Part shown: in pieces, positions 45,897 to 54,279 of the stretch | How positions within the stretch are numbered: position 1 is the first letter of the stretch | Layout of the letters: every line of letters starts with the position of its first letter | NCBI GenBank assembly: GCA_016934335.1 | Contig: JAFGTC010000305.1 | Location: 1 to 64,000, forward strand | Source: Candidatus Omnitrophota bacterium | GTDB lineage: Bacteria; Hinthialibacterota; Hinthialibacteria; Hinthialibacterales; Hinthialibacteraceae | Length of the DNA stretch: 64,000 bases | Direction of reading: 5' to 3' | Translations under genes and position numbers: made by a program | The notes under the pieces: generated by a model | What the model was told of the DNA's origin: nothing | What the model saw: the letters and a program-made list of their open reading frames with translations, nothing else | The model's database searches: none

Positions 45897-46067
45897 TGGA
45901 TTGAACAAATTCTTCTTTCGTTAACGGCTCATAGCCATGCAATGCGTCTTAAAAAAAAGTAATCATAATGAGCAGGTTCTGTAAGGGCGAAAATTGTTTT
46001 TGATGGAAAATCGGGCAAAATATCTCTCAGGATTAGCATGAACAAAAATTTCACCTGGATGCTCCGT

Positions 46068-47018
46068 CTACGAACTGAGCCATTGAGCGATGCGAGCCGT
46101 GATTAGTTTCCGGATGGTCGACATAAATTTAGATTCGCCCATGGCGTCTCTTTGTTTAATAAGGGATTCAGGCGGATCGGCGTATTTTGCCGCTTCTAAC
46201 AAGAATTTTCTCACTTCATCGATCGTCTTGATTTCCGCTTTTAAACAACTTTTTTGCTCTGCAAGAACGTTCGCTAAAGATTGAAAATAACCGGTGGAAA
46301 TAGATCCCTTAACCTCTTCCAATTCCAAGCCGCGTTGTCTGATCGCTATGATGACCTGCAAGAGCGCTTTCGTCTTGGCCGGATCAAGTTTGAAATCGGA
46401 TTTGGAAAACAGCGGGATAAGCCCTTTATGCAAATATTGTAGGAAATCGTCAATCAATTTATATTCGATTCGGTAAATCATTTGCTGGGATTCAAGGGAA
46501 TCGTGCAATAGATGGATATGACGAATGACTTTGAAAAGCACCTGATTGTGGGTAACGTTTCGTTCATGCATCATATCGATGAAATTCTTTTTCAGATTGT
46601 AAATTTCTATCGATGTTGCCGGTAGGCGGTTTTCATGTTTGCGCAGACGATCCGATATTTGACTGCGCTCTGTCAAACTGAATTGGTTATGGCAGATCGT
46701 AAAAAGAAAATAGGATAACTTTTTACAGAGTTTGGCCGAATTGAGACTGTCGTTATAACTTTCTGTATCGGTTGTGCTTAAATAATCATTTAGAAGATCG
46801 TCACCTTCGAGAATCGCCTTTTTTTCTCCCAAAATCCGCTGGGAAAAGAGTTTGTATTTGATGGAATTTTTTAACGTGATTTCAATATTGTCAAAAACGT
46901 CTTTCCCGCCCGGGCAGTGGGATAAAATCTCATTGCGTTTTACATCAGGATAAATACGCATGTATTCATCGGCGATATCTTCTTGCAATTGTTTCGCAGT
47001 TTGAATATAGGCTTCCAT
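46068..47018 (-). CDS. Helical protein of unknown function
   Basis: A 316-residue protein not recognised. It has no signal peptide and no membrane helix, and appears almost wholly alpha-helical with many charged residues ('MEAYIQTAKQLQEDIADEYMR', 'QVIIAIRQRGLELEEVKG'). Base composition looks more A/T-rich than its neighbours, and the codon choice favours A/T third positions (many AAA, ATT, TTT), which may indicate a different origin; this was judged by eye. It is isolated: the next gene on either side is in the other orientation or far off, with a 171-base gap to the amidohydrolase. No RBS stands out before the ATG at 47018. Confidence 0.6.
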   Translation of the reverse strand: MEAYIQTAKQLQEDIADEYMRIYPDVKRNEILSHCPGGKDVFDNIEITLKNSIKYKLFSQRILGEKKAILEGDDLLNDYLSTTDTESYNDSLNSAKLCKKLSYFLFTICHNQFSLTERSQISDRLRKHENRLPATSIEIYNLKKNFIDMMHERNVTHNQVLFKVIRHIHLLHDSLESQQMIYRIEYKLIDDFLQYLHKGLIPLFSKSDFKLDPAKTKALLQVIIAIRQRGLELEEVKGSISTGYFQSLANVLAEQKSCLKAEIKTIDEVRKFLLEAAKYADPPESLIKQRDAMGESKFMSTIRKLITARIAQWLSS

Positions 47019-47432
47019 AATAATCCGATTTTATACCGATCATGCGATACTTTCCAAGTAGTAAAAACATCGCGGCGCACTTGCTCATTATTTGATAAGT
47101 ATTGAATATTACCATAAATAGGATTTAAAATCATCCATATTTTTCATTCACTTGATTATGGAGAGGTATGTTGGAGGGTGAGAGCCTAACCTGAACGAGT
47201 TCATTCTCAATGAGGTAATGGTATTACGAATTTCGTTTATCATGAAGGAAGAGGGCGCCGATGGTCTTCGATTTTATGTTTTTTGGATTAAAAATCTTTT
47301 TGTTTGTATTTTTCCAAGTATAATTCCATTACCAATAACCGGATTGCATCATGATAATACTGCAATGGAACGCTATTAAAGCGATTAAGGTGAGGGGAAA
47401 ACCCCACAATATAAAAAAAGAAGGAGAAGCCG
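47019..47432. other. Divergent intergenic region with a dyad near the ferritin gene
   Basis: A 414-base stretch without a recognisable gene. It is A/T-rich, with TATAAT at 47319-47324 and a dyad ATTGCA/TGCAAT (47343-47348 and 47361-47366, 12 bases apart) about 70 bases before the ferritin start. The dyad could be an operator; no iron-response box was recognised. Confidence 0.3.
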
Positions 47433-47951
47433 ATGATTAATCCGAAATTGCAGGATGCGCTGAATAAGCAGATCAATGCAGAACTGTATTCCTCTTACTT
47501 GTATTTTTCCATGTCCGCCTTCTTTGAAGACAAGAATTTGAAGGGAATGGCGCATTGGATGAAAATGCAGGCGCAGGAAGAAATGGTGCATGTTTTGAAA
47601 TTTTGCGATTTTTTGAATGACCGGGGCGGGCGGGTTCTGCTGGATGCCATCGACAAGCCGCCGGCCGAATGGAATTCGCCGCTTCATGCTTTTGAAGAAG
47701 CGTATAAGCATGAACAAAAAGTGACCGCTTTGATCAATGATCTGGTCGATTTGGCCGTCAGCTTAAAGGATCATGCGGCGAACAGCTTCCTCCAGTGGTT
47801 TGTAGATGAACAAGTGGAAGAAGAAGCTTCGGCGGATGAGATCGTCCAGAATTTGAAACTGGTCGGAGAGCATCCCCAAGGATTGTTTATGTTGGATAAG
47901 GATCTCAGCTCTCGATCCGCCCCGTCGCTGACAGCTGCTGATGGAGAATAG
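47433..47951 (+). CDS. ftnA: Bacterial non-haem ferritin
   Basis: A 172-residue ferritin that oxidises and stores iron in a 24-subunit shell. All ferroxidase ligands are in their canonical FtnA positions: Glu17, Glu50, His53, Glu94, Gln127 and Glu130. The order of four long helices plus a fifth short one is normal, as is the length, with a slightly extended acidic C-terminus ('SAPSLTAADGE'). AAGGAG lies 8 bases before the ATG. It is monocistronic, followed by a strong terminator at 48019-48055. No Fur or PerR box is recognised upstream. Confidence 0.96.
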   Translation: MINPKLQDALNKQINAELYSSYLYFSMSAFFEDKNLKGMAHWMKMQAQEEMVHVLKFCDFLNDRGGRVLLDAIDKPPAEWNSPLHAFEEAYKHEQKVTALINDLVDLAVSLKDHAANSFLQWFVDEQVEEEASADEIVQNLKLVGEHPQGLFMLDKDLSSRSAPSLTAADGE

Positions 47952-48018
47952 CGGCGGCAATGGACGGAATCCTGCCTTTGTTTAACTGAAATTCAATCGA
48001 TTTGAGATCGGAATCTTC

Positions 48019-48055
48019 CTCGCCCGTTTCCATTGGGAGCGGGCGAGCGATTTTT
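48019..48055 (+). terminator. Rho-independent terminator of the ferritin gene
   Basis: A 13-bp stem (48019-48031 with 48035-48047, the outer 8 pairs perfect, two G-U pairs inside) with a 3-base loop is followed by T5 at 48051-48055. It lies 67 bases after the ferritin stop. Confidence 0.85.
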
Positions 48056-48306
48056 AAACTTGTCATGAAAAGACGGCAGGCGTTTATCGCGCGACCTTCC
48101 ATCCTATCAAGCCATTTTCGTATGATATTTCCCTCCAAAGCACTCGCCAGTTTATAACACGCAAACATGAAAATCAGATGGAAAGATGGAATCCTGAAAA
48201 TTCTTCAATCAGAGTGTAATTCGTCAAAGCCGTTGGAAGAAAAAAAATCGTATGATAGATTGAATAGCCGTCGTGATGTTCTGCGGTGAAAGTGAGGGAG
48301 CCAAGG

Positions 48307-48372
48307 ATGACTGATTCTTGGATCCATTGCGTTTGTCTTTTTCATTTTCATTTCATGGGAGAAAAATTATGA
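48307..48372 (+). CDS. Possible leader peptide coupled to the sugar-isomerase-like gene
   Basis: A 21-codon frame begins at ATG 48307, with GGGAG and AAGG just upstream, and its stop TGA overlaps the ATG of the next gene as ATGA (48369-48372). It is rich in His, Phe and Cys ('HCVCLFHFHFMG'). The arrangement looks like translational coupling, but so short a frame may be chance. It lies in the 417-base stretch 47952-48368, which otherwise holds only the ferritin terminator and an unrecognised A/T-rich segment. Confidence 0.25.
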   Translation: MTDSWIHCVCLFHFHFMGEKL

Positions 48373-49946
48373 AAGAAAAATCCACACAAGGCGTTCGATG
48401 CCAGCCCAATCGCCGATCATTTATGATCAACAGCGCGGGAATGCTTTTGGCGGCAAGTTTTATAGGGTCGAAAAAAGGATTCGCAGCCGCTTCCGACATC
48501 TCTTCTCCCGTTCATGCCGCTTCGAATTGGCTTCTCGATGAATGGAATCCACATACCCCCTTCCTCGTGTGGGGAAAACCTTTGCGCGTCCAGCCGATTC
48601 TCATGTACGCTACTCCCCAGCCCCAAAAAGAGAGTTCGTGGAGATCGTGGGGCGGCGTCCTGACCGAAGAATCGGCGGCGGAGGAAATCGATCGGATTAC
48701 TCGTGAACTGCGCGCCATGGCGGAAGACGCCGAATTTCCTCTGCAGATTTATCCTCCCGTAAAAGTCAAATCCCCCGAAGAAGCGGAGCGCGCCCTGCAA
48801 AGCGAACACGACGTGACGCTAGTCTATCCCGCGTCGGGATCGGGTCGTTTGCTGGAGGCCTGCGTCCCAAAAAATGGAGACGCCGTCTTATTTGTTCGAC
48901 ATCGCTCCGGCCCGCTTTATTACTGGTATGAAGCTCTAAGCGTCGCTTATCTGAAAACCGATCAAAGCGATGCGCCCGTCCGGTTGGGCGACGCCCATGT
49001 GAATGACGTCGTGGTCGATGACTACGGTGAGGCGCTGTGGCGGCTTAGGGCGTTATATGGCGTCAAGAATCTCTTGGGATGCAAAATTGTCGCGTTGGGC
49101 GGCGAATGGGGTAAATACGCTTCGGACGCTCCGCAGATCGCCCGCGATAAGTTCAAGATGGAGATTATCAACATTCCTTATGAAGATGTTGAAAAGCGAA
49201 TCAAAAGCGCCTTGGCCGATCCTCAAAAAATGGCGTTGGCGGAAAAATGGACGGACAGGTATCTCACGCTGCCTCAAACCACCTTAAAAACCGAAAAGCA
49301 TTTCGTTGTGAACGCTTTTATTCTGTATCGGATCTTTAAAGAATTGATGTGGGAAAATCAAACGCCTCTGTTTACTATCAAAGATTGCATGAAGACGATT
49401 ATCCCCATCTCTAAAACCACTGCATGCCTTTCGCTGGGGTTGATCAACGACGAAGGGCTCTTCACATTGTGCGAATCCGATTTCGTCGTGCTGCCGGCGG
49501 GGATTCTTCTGCGCCATATATCGGGAAAGCCTGTTTTTATGCACAATTCCACTTTCCCCCACAAAGCGGTTGTCACTTGCGCGCACTGCTCCGCGCCGCG
49601 CCGCATGAACAGCGATCGCTATGAACCAACGACCATTATGACGCATGAAGAATCCGATTTTGGCGCGGCTCCCAAAGTGGAGATTCCTCGTGGTCAGGAA
49701 TTGACTTTCATCGATCCCGAATATACTAAAGGCCGCTGGGTGGGCATTTGCGGTAATGTGCAGGACAACCCCTTTTACCCGATTTGCCGATCGCAGCAGG
49801 ATGTTCGGATTCAAGGGCAATGGAAGAAACTGCTGAATGAGGTGCGCGACTCGCATTGGCTGATGGTTTATGGCGACTTTTTGAAGGAAGCGGGCTATGC
49901 GGCGCGCAAACTCGGGATTCTCTGGGACAACATATCGGATGCATAA
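48369..49946 (+). CDS. Tat-exported sugar-isomerase-like (FucI/AraA fold) protein
   Basis: A 525-residue protein with a Tat-type signal 'PNRRSFMINSAGMLLAASFIG'. The body follows the L-fucose/L-arabinose isomerase-like fold: 'YPASGSGRLLEACV', 'VVVDDYGEALWRLRALYGVKNLLGCKIVALGGEWGKY' in the N-terminal domains, and a C-terminal domain with 'LSLGLINDEGLFTLCESDFVVLPAGILLRHISGKPVFMHN' and 'TCAHCSAPRRM', where metal ligands and the substrate would sit. True isomerases are cytoplasmic, so an exported member is unusual and may bind or modify a sugar outside. GGGAG lies 7 bases before ATG 48369. It is not in an operon. Confidence 0.7.
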   Translation: MKEKSTQGVRCQPNRRSFMINSAGMLLAASFIGSKKGFAAASDISSPVHAASNWLLDEWNPHTPFLVWGKPLRVQPILMYATPQPQKESSWRSWGGVLTEESAAEEIDRITRELRAMAEDAEFPLQIYPPVKVKSPEEAERALQSEHDVTLVYPASGSGRLLEACVPKNGDAVLFVRHRSGPLYYWYEALSVAYLKTDQSDAPVRLGDAHVNDVVVDDYGEALWRLRALYGVKNLLGCKIVALGGEWGKYASDAPQIARDKFKMEIINIPYEDVEKRIKSALADPQKMALAEKWTDRYLTLPQTTLKTEKHFVVNAFILYRIFKELMWENQTPLFTIKDCMKTIIPISKTTACLSLGLINDEGLFTLCESDFVVLPAGILLRHISGKPVFMHNSTFPHKAVVTCAHCSAPRRMNSDRYEPTTIMTHEESDFGAAPKVEIPRGQELTFIDPEYTKGRWVGICGNVQDNPFYPICRSQQDVRIQGQWKKLLNEVRDSHWLMVYGDFLKEAGYAARKLGILWDNISDA

Positions 49947-49997
49947 AATCCAAGGATGGATCGTTGAATCATCGCGCTTCGCCTTATTTACATGGTT

Positions 49998-51506
49998 TTA
50001 CATAGTGAGGCGCTCCATCACTTCTTCGGGAGAAATCTGGTCGGCGGGGGCGATTTGGAGGATGGTTTGATCGCGGTAGATTGCAATGCGGTGAGAAACA
50101 TTCATTACTTCGTCCAGGTCGGAGGAGATGAGAAGAATGGCCATGCCTTCTTCAACCAAGCGGCTGATCATGCGAAACATCTCTTCGCGCGATCCTACGT
50201 CCACTCCGCGCGTAGGTTCGTCCAGGATCAATATCTTGGGATTCTTCTCCATCCAACGCCCGACCAGGACTTTCTGCTGATTGCCGCCCGAAAGAGATGA
50301 AATTTCCTGTTCAGGATCGGCCAGTTTGACGCCGAATCCGTCAATGGCGCGCTGCACTATATTGCGCCGTTCTCGATAGTCGGGAAAAAATCCCGAGTTC
50401 CAATAGCGAGTCCAAGGGATGGCGAGATTGAAAGCGACGGATTGAATCATCACCAATCCCTCTTTTCGGCGGTCTTCCGGCGCCAAGACGACGCCCGCCT
50501 CGAGCGCATCGCCGGGGCTTCGAATTGAGATTGGACGGCCGTCAATCAGAATGTCGCCCGAGTCGATTGAATCGATGCCAAAGAGGGCGCGAGCCAATTC
50601 CGTCCGGCCGGCGCCGACCAGGCCTGCCATGCCTACTATTTCTCCGTAGCGCAGTGTGAAACTGACATCGCGGATCGTCGGGCTTTTTAGATGGCGTACT
50701 TCCATCGCTATGTTTCCGGGTGCGCTGGAAGGGCGGTGAAAGTGGTCGATGATATCGCGCCCCACCATCCATTTGACTAGCTGTTTGTGATCGATTTGGG
50801 AGGCGAGTTGCGTCCCCATCGATTTCCCGTCGCGCAGCACTGTGATGCGATCGGCGATTCGGGCAATCTCTTCGAGGCGATGGGAAATGTAAATAACGCC
50901 TACGCCCTGATTTCTCAGTCGGTGCAGGGAATCGAAAAGCGCTTCAGTTTCAGCTTCGGAAAGCGAGGATGTTGGTTCGTCGAGTATCAGAATGCGAGCG
51001 TGTTGAGAGAGTGCGCGGGCGATTTCCACCAGTTGGCGGTGAGCGGCGCTCAGTTCATGCACCGGCTTGCGGACGTCGCGCAATTCATCCAAACCGAGTT
51101 CATGAATCAATGTTCGCGCTTTATTCTCCATGGCGCGCCGGTCGAGCCGCAGCCGCGAACCGGGTTCGCGGCCAAGATAGATATTTTCGGCGATCGTCAA
51201 GTTGGGGGCGAGCGATAGTTCCTGATGGATGACGCGAATGCCGCTTTGATTGGCGTCGGATACGCCGGCGATTGAAACAGGGCGTCCTTCAATGTGGATG
51301 GATCCCGCGTCGGGATGATATATCCCGGCGAGGATTTTGATCAGCGTCGATTTTCCAGCCCCGTTTTCGCCAAGCAGAGCGTGGATTTCTCCGGCGCGCA
51401 ATTCGAAATCGACGCCGTCAATCGCCGCGACGCCTCCGAAGCGTTTAGTCACATTTCGCAGCGATAAAAGAGGCGCGGTCGAAGACGTTTCGATGGAATT
51501 ACTCAT
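49998..51506 (-). CDS. Sugar ABC transporter ATP-binding protein (RbsA/MglA type)
   Basis: A 502-residue duplicated ATPase. First half: Walker A 'GENGAGKSTLIKIL', 'ELSAAHRQLVEIARAL' and Walker B 'ILILDEPTSSLS'. Second half: degenerate P-loop 'GLVGAGRTELARAL', signature 'SLSGGNQQKVLVGRWM' and Walker B 'ILILDEPTRGVDVGS'. This arrangement is specific to the CUT2 sugar importers (ribose, galactose, xylose, etc.). The start at 51506 overlaps the end of the substrate-binding gene by 8 bases, so they are coupled. The usual membrane permease (RbsC) is not present downstream; the gene is followed by a convergent gene. Confidence 0.96.
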   Translation of the reverse strand: MSNSIETSSTAPLLSLRNVTKRFGGVAAIDGVDFELRAGEIHALLGENGAGKSTLIKILAGIYHPDAGSIHIEGRPVSIAGVSDANQSGIRVIHQELSLAPNLTIAENIYLGREPGSRLRLDRRAMENKARTLIHELGLDELRDVRKPVHELSAAHRQLVEIARALSQHARILILDEPTSSLSEAETEALFDSLHRLRNQGVGVIYISHRLEEIARIADRITVLRDGKSMGTQLASQIDHKQLVKWMVGRDIIDHFHRPSSAPGNIAMEVRHLKSPTIRDVSFTLRYGEIVGMAGLVGAGRTELARALFGIDSIDSGDILIDGRPISIRSPGDALEAGVVLAPEDRRKEGLVMIQSVAFNLAIPWTRYWNSGFFPDYRERRNIVQRAIDGFGVKLADPEQEISSLSGGNQQKVLVGRWMEKNPKILILDEPTRGVDVGSREEMFRMISRLVEEGMAILLISSDLDEVMNVSHRIAIYRDQTILQIAPADQISPEEVMERLTM

Positions 51507-52455
51507 CTTTCAAATATTGATCGGCGTTCTCCGCATCGATCAAGGCGACGCGAACTTTGATTTCTTTTTCGACCGGCTGTCCCGAAAAATGAGTATAAAG
51601 CGTTTCCGCCGCTTTGATGCCGATTTCTTTGGGAAATTGGGCGGAGGTGGCGAGCATCTTGCCGGCCAGAATCGCCTTCAGCGCCTCTTGGGCGCCGTCG
51701 ACGGCGACGATTTTTACATCGGCCAATTTCCCCGCCGATTCCAGGGCCGATACGGCGCCTAATGCGGTGGGATCATTGATCGAAAAAACGGCGTTGATGC
51801 CGGGATTGCGGCCGATGATGTCGCGCATGACTGGTCGAGAACTTTCAGTCGTGCCGCGCACTTCCTGCTTATCGACGATTTCCATATCGGGAAATTCTTG
51901 AAGAACTTCCAAAAATCCGGCTACGCGATCGATGCAGGCTTTATTGATCGATTGCTCCAGGACGGCGATTTTGGCCGGACGGCGGACATCGGCGAGTTTG
52001 CGAGCCGCCAATCGACCCGCTTCGATGTTGTCGGAGGCTACGATGGATAACACCAGATCCTTGTCTTTAACCGGGGCATCGACAACGATGCAGGGAATTT
52101 TTTTTTGCTTGGCTTCGATCAGGCTTCCTTTGACGCCTTCCCAGTTGACGGGATTGATGAAGATGGCGGCGGCGCCCTGCATCACCAAATCGGAGATGTC
52201 ATTTTTTTGCTTCAGGCTGTTCCATTGTGCGTCCAAGGTCACCAGCCGGTCGCCGTGGGATTCGATGATCTCTCGCAAGCCTTCATTGAGATCGACAAAA
52301 AAGGGATTGTTCATCGATTGAAAACTGACGCCGATCAGGCGGCCTGTTTCGGCGCTCTCTCCATCTTGGCCGGCGTCATCGGCGCATCCACCGATCAAGG
52401 CGATGCATAATACAGATAAAACGAATATTTGAATTCGTCGGAGGAAAAAGGTCAT
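51499..52455 (-). CDS. Sugar-binding lipoprotein (RbsB-type periplasmic binding protein)
   Basis: A 318-residue periplasmic binding protein with lipobox 'ALIGGC' at the end of the signal peptide. Then 'LIGVSFQSMNNPFFVDLNEGLREI', 'ISDLVMQGAAAIFINPVNWEGV', 'IVVDAPVKDKDLVLSIVASDN', 'AVFSINDPTALGAVSALESAG' and 'KIVAVDG', all typical of the peripla_BP_4 (RbsB) family. ATG 52455 has GGGAG 9 bases upstream; a longer frame to 52557 lacks support. It feeds the ATPase encoded next. The ligand is not predictable; the adjacent Tat sugar-isomerase-like gene suggests a pentose or deoxyhexose, as inference. Confidence 0.94.
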   Translation of the reverse strand: MTFFLRRIQIFVLSVLCIALIGGCADDAGQDGESAETGRLIGVSFQSMNNPFFVDLNEGLREIIESHGDRLVTLDAQWNSLKQKNDISDLVMQGAAAIFINPVNWEGVKGSLIEAKQKKIPCIVVDAPVKDKDLVLSIVASDNIEAGRLAARKLADVRRPAKIAVLEQSINKACIDRVAGFLEVLQEFPDMEIVDKQEVRGTTESSRPVMRDIIGRNPGINAVFSINDPTALGAVSALESAGKLADVKIVAVDGAQEALKAILAGKMLATSAQFPKEIGIKAAETLYTHFSGQPVEKEIKVRVALIDAENADQYLKDE

Positions 52456-52571
52456 GATTGATATCTCCCTATCGCAATCTTCTGATTCATCGAAGCCAAA
52501 AAATTTTTTGCATGAATAAACTTGGTTATTGTACCGCAGCGGGTGGGAGGTTTCCAAGGAGGAGGGAGCGG

Positions 52572-53852
52572 CTAAACGACGCCCTTGAACTGCAGAAACC
52601 GGTCGAACAAAGGCGTTTTTCGTATATTCAGATGTTTATAATCGAATCGTTTCCCGTCTGGATCTTCCTGCATTTCCAAAAGGCCGAATTTTTCGAGAGG
52701 CGAGAGGATTCGAAGATAAATTTGAGGTTGAATCACTGATATGTCGTGGGTGCGCTGCGCTTCTTCTATGGTAATCGGCAAAACCATTCGATTCAGCAAG
52801 GATTCAAACGGCGTCCAGTCTTGCGCGTGCTTCGATAATTGATAAAAAGAAAAGGCGATCAGCGACTGCAGGGAGGGATTGTCGCCGCATCCGTCCAAGT
52901 AAGATAAATTGAAATTCTGGAAAAAAACCTTAAATATTTGGGCGAAGCATTCACCGGCGCGATTGGGATCGACGACTTTTTTGCCCTTTTGGGTGATGGA
53001 AAACCATTTATTGCGCAATTTGATATATCCGGCCAGATCAAGCATGATTCGCGTGAGATGCACCGGCATGGCATCGAATTCGTTCAACACTTTATTATAT
53101 CGTTCCGTTATGCGTCTCTCCTCCTTATCGATCGTCATTTTCTGATACATTTGGCCGACGAATTTTCGATTCAGGTTGCCGCTGACGGTTGCTTTGGTCT
53201 TGCCTTCCTCCAGAAGAACATTCAGAAAAATCTGGGAATTTTGAAAATACGTCGTGTGACAAACGTCTTCATGACTCAAATTTGATTGGATTTGAATGAG
53301 AGAATTGGAATCGCTCCAATCGGCATTCAACAGATGGAACAAATGTTCCGGAGAAAATCCGCCCAGTTCTTCTTGCGGCTGCCGGTTGTAATCCAATCGG
53401 GCTTTCTCGAGAGCCTCGTTGATTTCATCAAATGTCTTGTTGGAACTGTTTTGGATGACTTCTTCAATTCGTTTTTCCAAATCGAGAGGGTAGTCGCAAA
53501 CATTCTCGTATTCTTGCTCGTCGAAGAGAGATTCGTCGATTTCATCCCATAATTCCTCTTCGCCGTCGGTGTAGGTGTCAAGAATAGTCCGCATGCGTGC
53601 GAAGATCGCAATCCAAGTCTTTCGCTTTGATTCCTCTATTGCTTGTTCAGATTCGACTAAGGCGATTTCCGTCAGTTCATCCAGTTCATCCAATGTAAGA
53701 GGAAGATGCATCCCCTCTTTTTTGGGCGCGGCGTTTTCCAGTTTTTTCTTGAGAATCGCAGGAATCGGCGCTTCGGAGAATATCAAACGCCATTCGTGAG
53801 GATCAAAAAACAATGGAACCGTATCGCCGGGATTAATCCGTATGCGATCCAT
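52572..53852 (-). CDS. Cytoplasmic protein of unknown function with possible winged-helix C-terminus
   Basis: A 426-residue protein not recognised. No signal peptide or membrane helix. The N-terminus 'MDRIRINPGDTVPLFFDPHEWRLIF' is followed by acidic helical segments ('DEIDESLFDEQEYENV') and a predominantly helical middle with 'LIQIQSNLSHEDVCHTTYFQN'. The C-terminal 90 residues ('PITIEEAQRTHDISVIQPQIYLRILSPLEKFGLLEM') have the helix-turn-helix-strand pattern of a winged helix, by eye only. It lies 117 bases upstream of the RbsB gene in the same direction and might be a regulator of it, but this is weak. RBS AAGGG is 11 bases before the ATG. Confidence 0.55.
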   Translation of the reverse strand: MDRIRINPGDTVPLFFDPHEWRLIFSEAPIPAILKKKLENAAPKKEGMHLPLTLDELDELTEIALVESEQAIEESKRKTWIAIFARMRTILDTYTDGEEELWDEIDESLFDEQEYENVCDYPLDLEKRIEEVIQNSSNKTFDEINEALEKARLDYNRQPQEELGGFSPEHLFHLLNADWSDSNSLIQIQSNLSHEDVCHTTYFQNSQIFLNVLLEEGKTKATVSGNLNRKFVGQMYQKMTIDKEERRITERYNKVLNEFDAMPVHLTRIMLDLAGYIKLRNKWFSITQKGKKVVDPNRAGECFAQIFKVFFQNFNLSYLDGCGDNPSLQSLIAFSFYQLSKHAQDWTPFESLLNRMVLPITIEEAQRTHDISVIQPQIYLRILSPLEKFGLLEMQEDPDGKRFDYKHLNIRKTPLFDRFLQFKGVV

Positions 53853-54279
53853 ATCAATATTATCCCTTCGTTTTGCAAAATGGCTTCATTTTGCCCTTCT
53901 TATTCTTCGTTCTTATAATTTTCCGTCAAGGTTAGATCCGACATCTTTGAATGATTCCAAGTCTTTTGATTGAATCTCGGTTGATCTTCAAGCGGAGATG
54001 GTTCTTCATCGGGAGAAATTTGATGATTTGAAACGGACGGCGTCTTATCCTTCCTTTGGATATGCTGATTGAATGCGCTGAAATGCTCAAGGGAGGATGC
54101 GATTTTTTAAATGCCAAGTATTTTTATCGAAAAATGTATTTTTGTCAGAAAATAGGACGATTGAACAGGAGCGGCAAAACAGAATGTTCTCTTGAAATCA
54201 GACGGATATGGCCGAAGAATTGTAGAACCATGCAGAAAGATCGCAGTGGTCGAATATTTTTTTTGGGGATGAGAAAATC
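53853..54279. other. Divergent intergenic region with no recognisable gene
   Basis: A 427-base A/T-rich stretch between two divergent genes. Reading frames here are short and lack RBSs; one starting at 54056 runs into the M28 gene and is judged a shadow. No repeat, tRNA or operator was recognised. Confidence 0.5.

Noticed and set aside
47905-48168. Minus-strand frame of 87 codons after ferritin
   Set aside because: It overlaps the ferritin 3' end and runs through the terminator hairpin; no family or RBS is evident.
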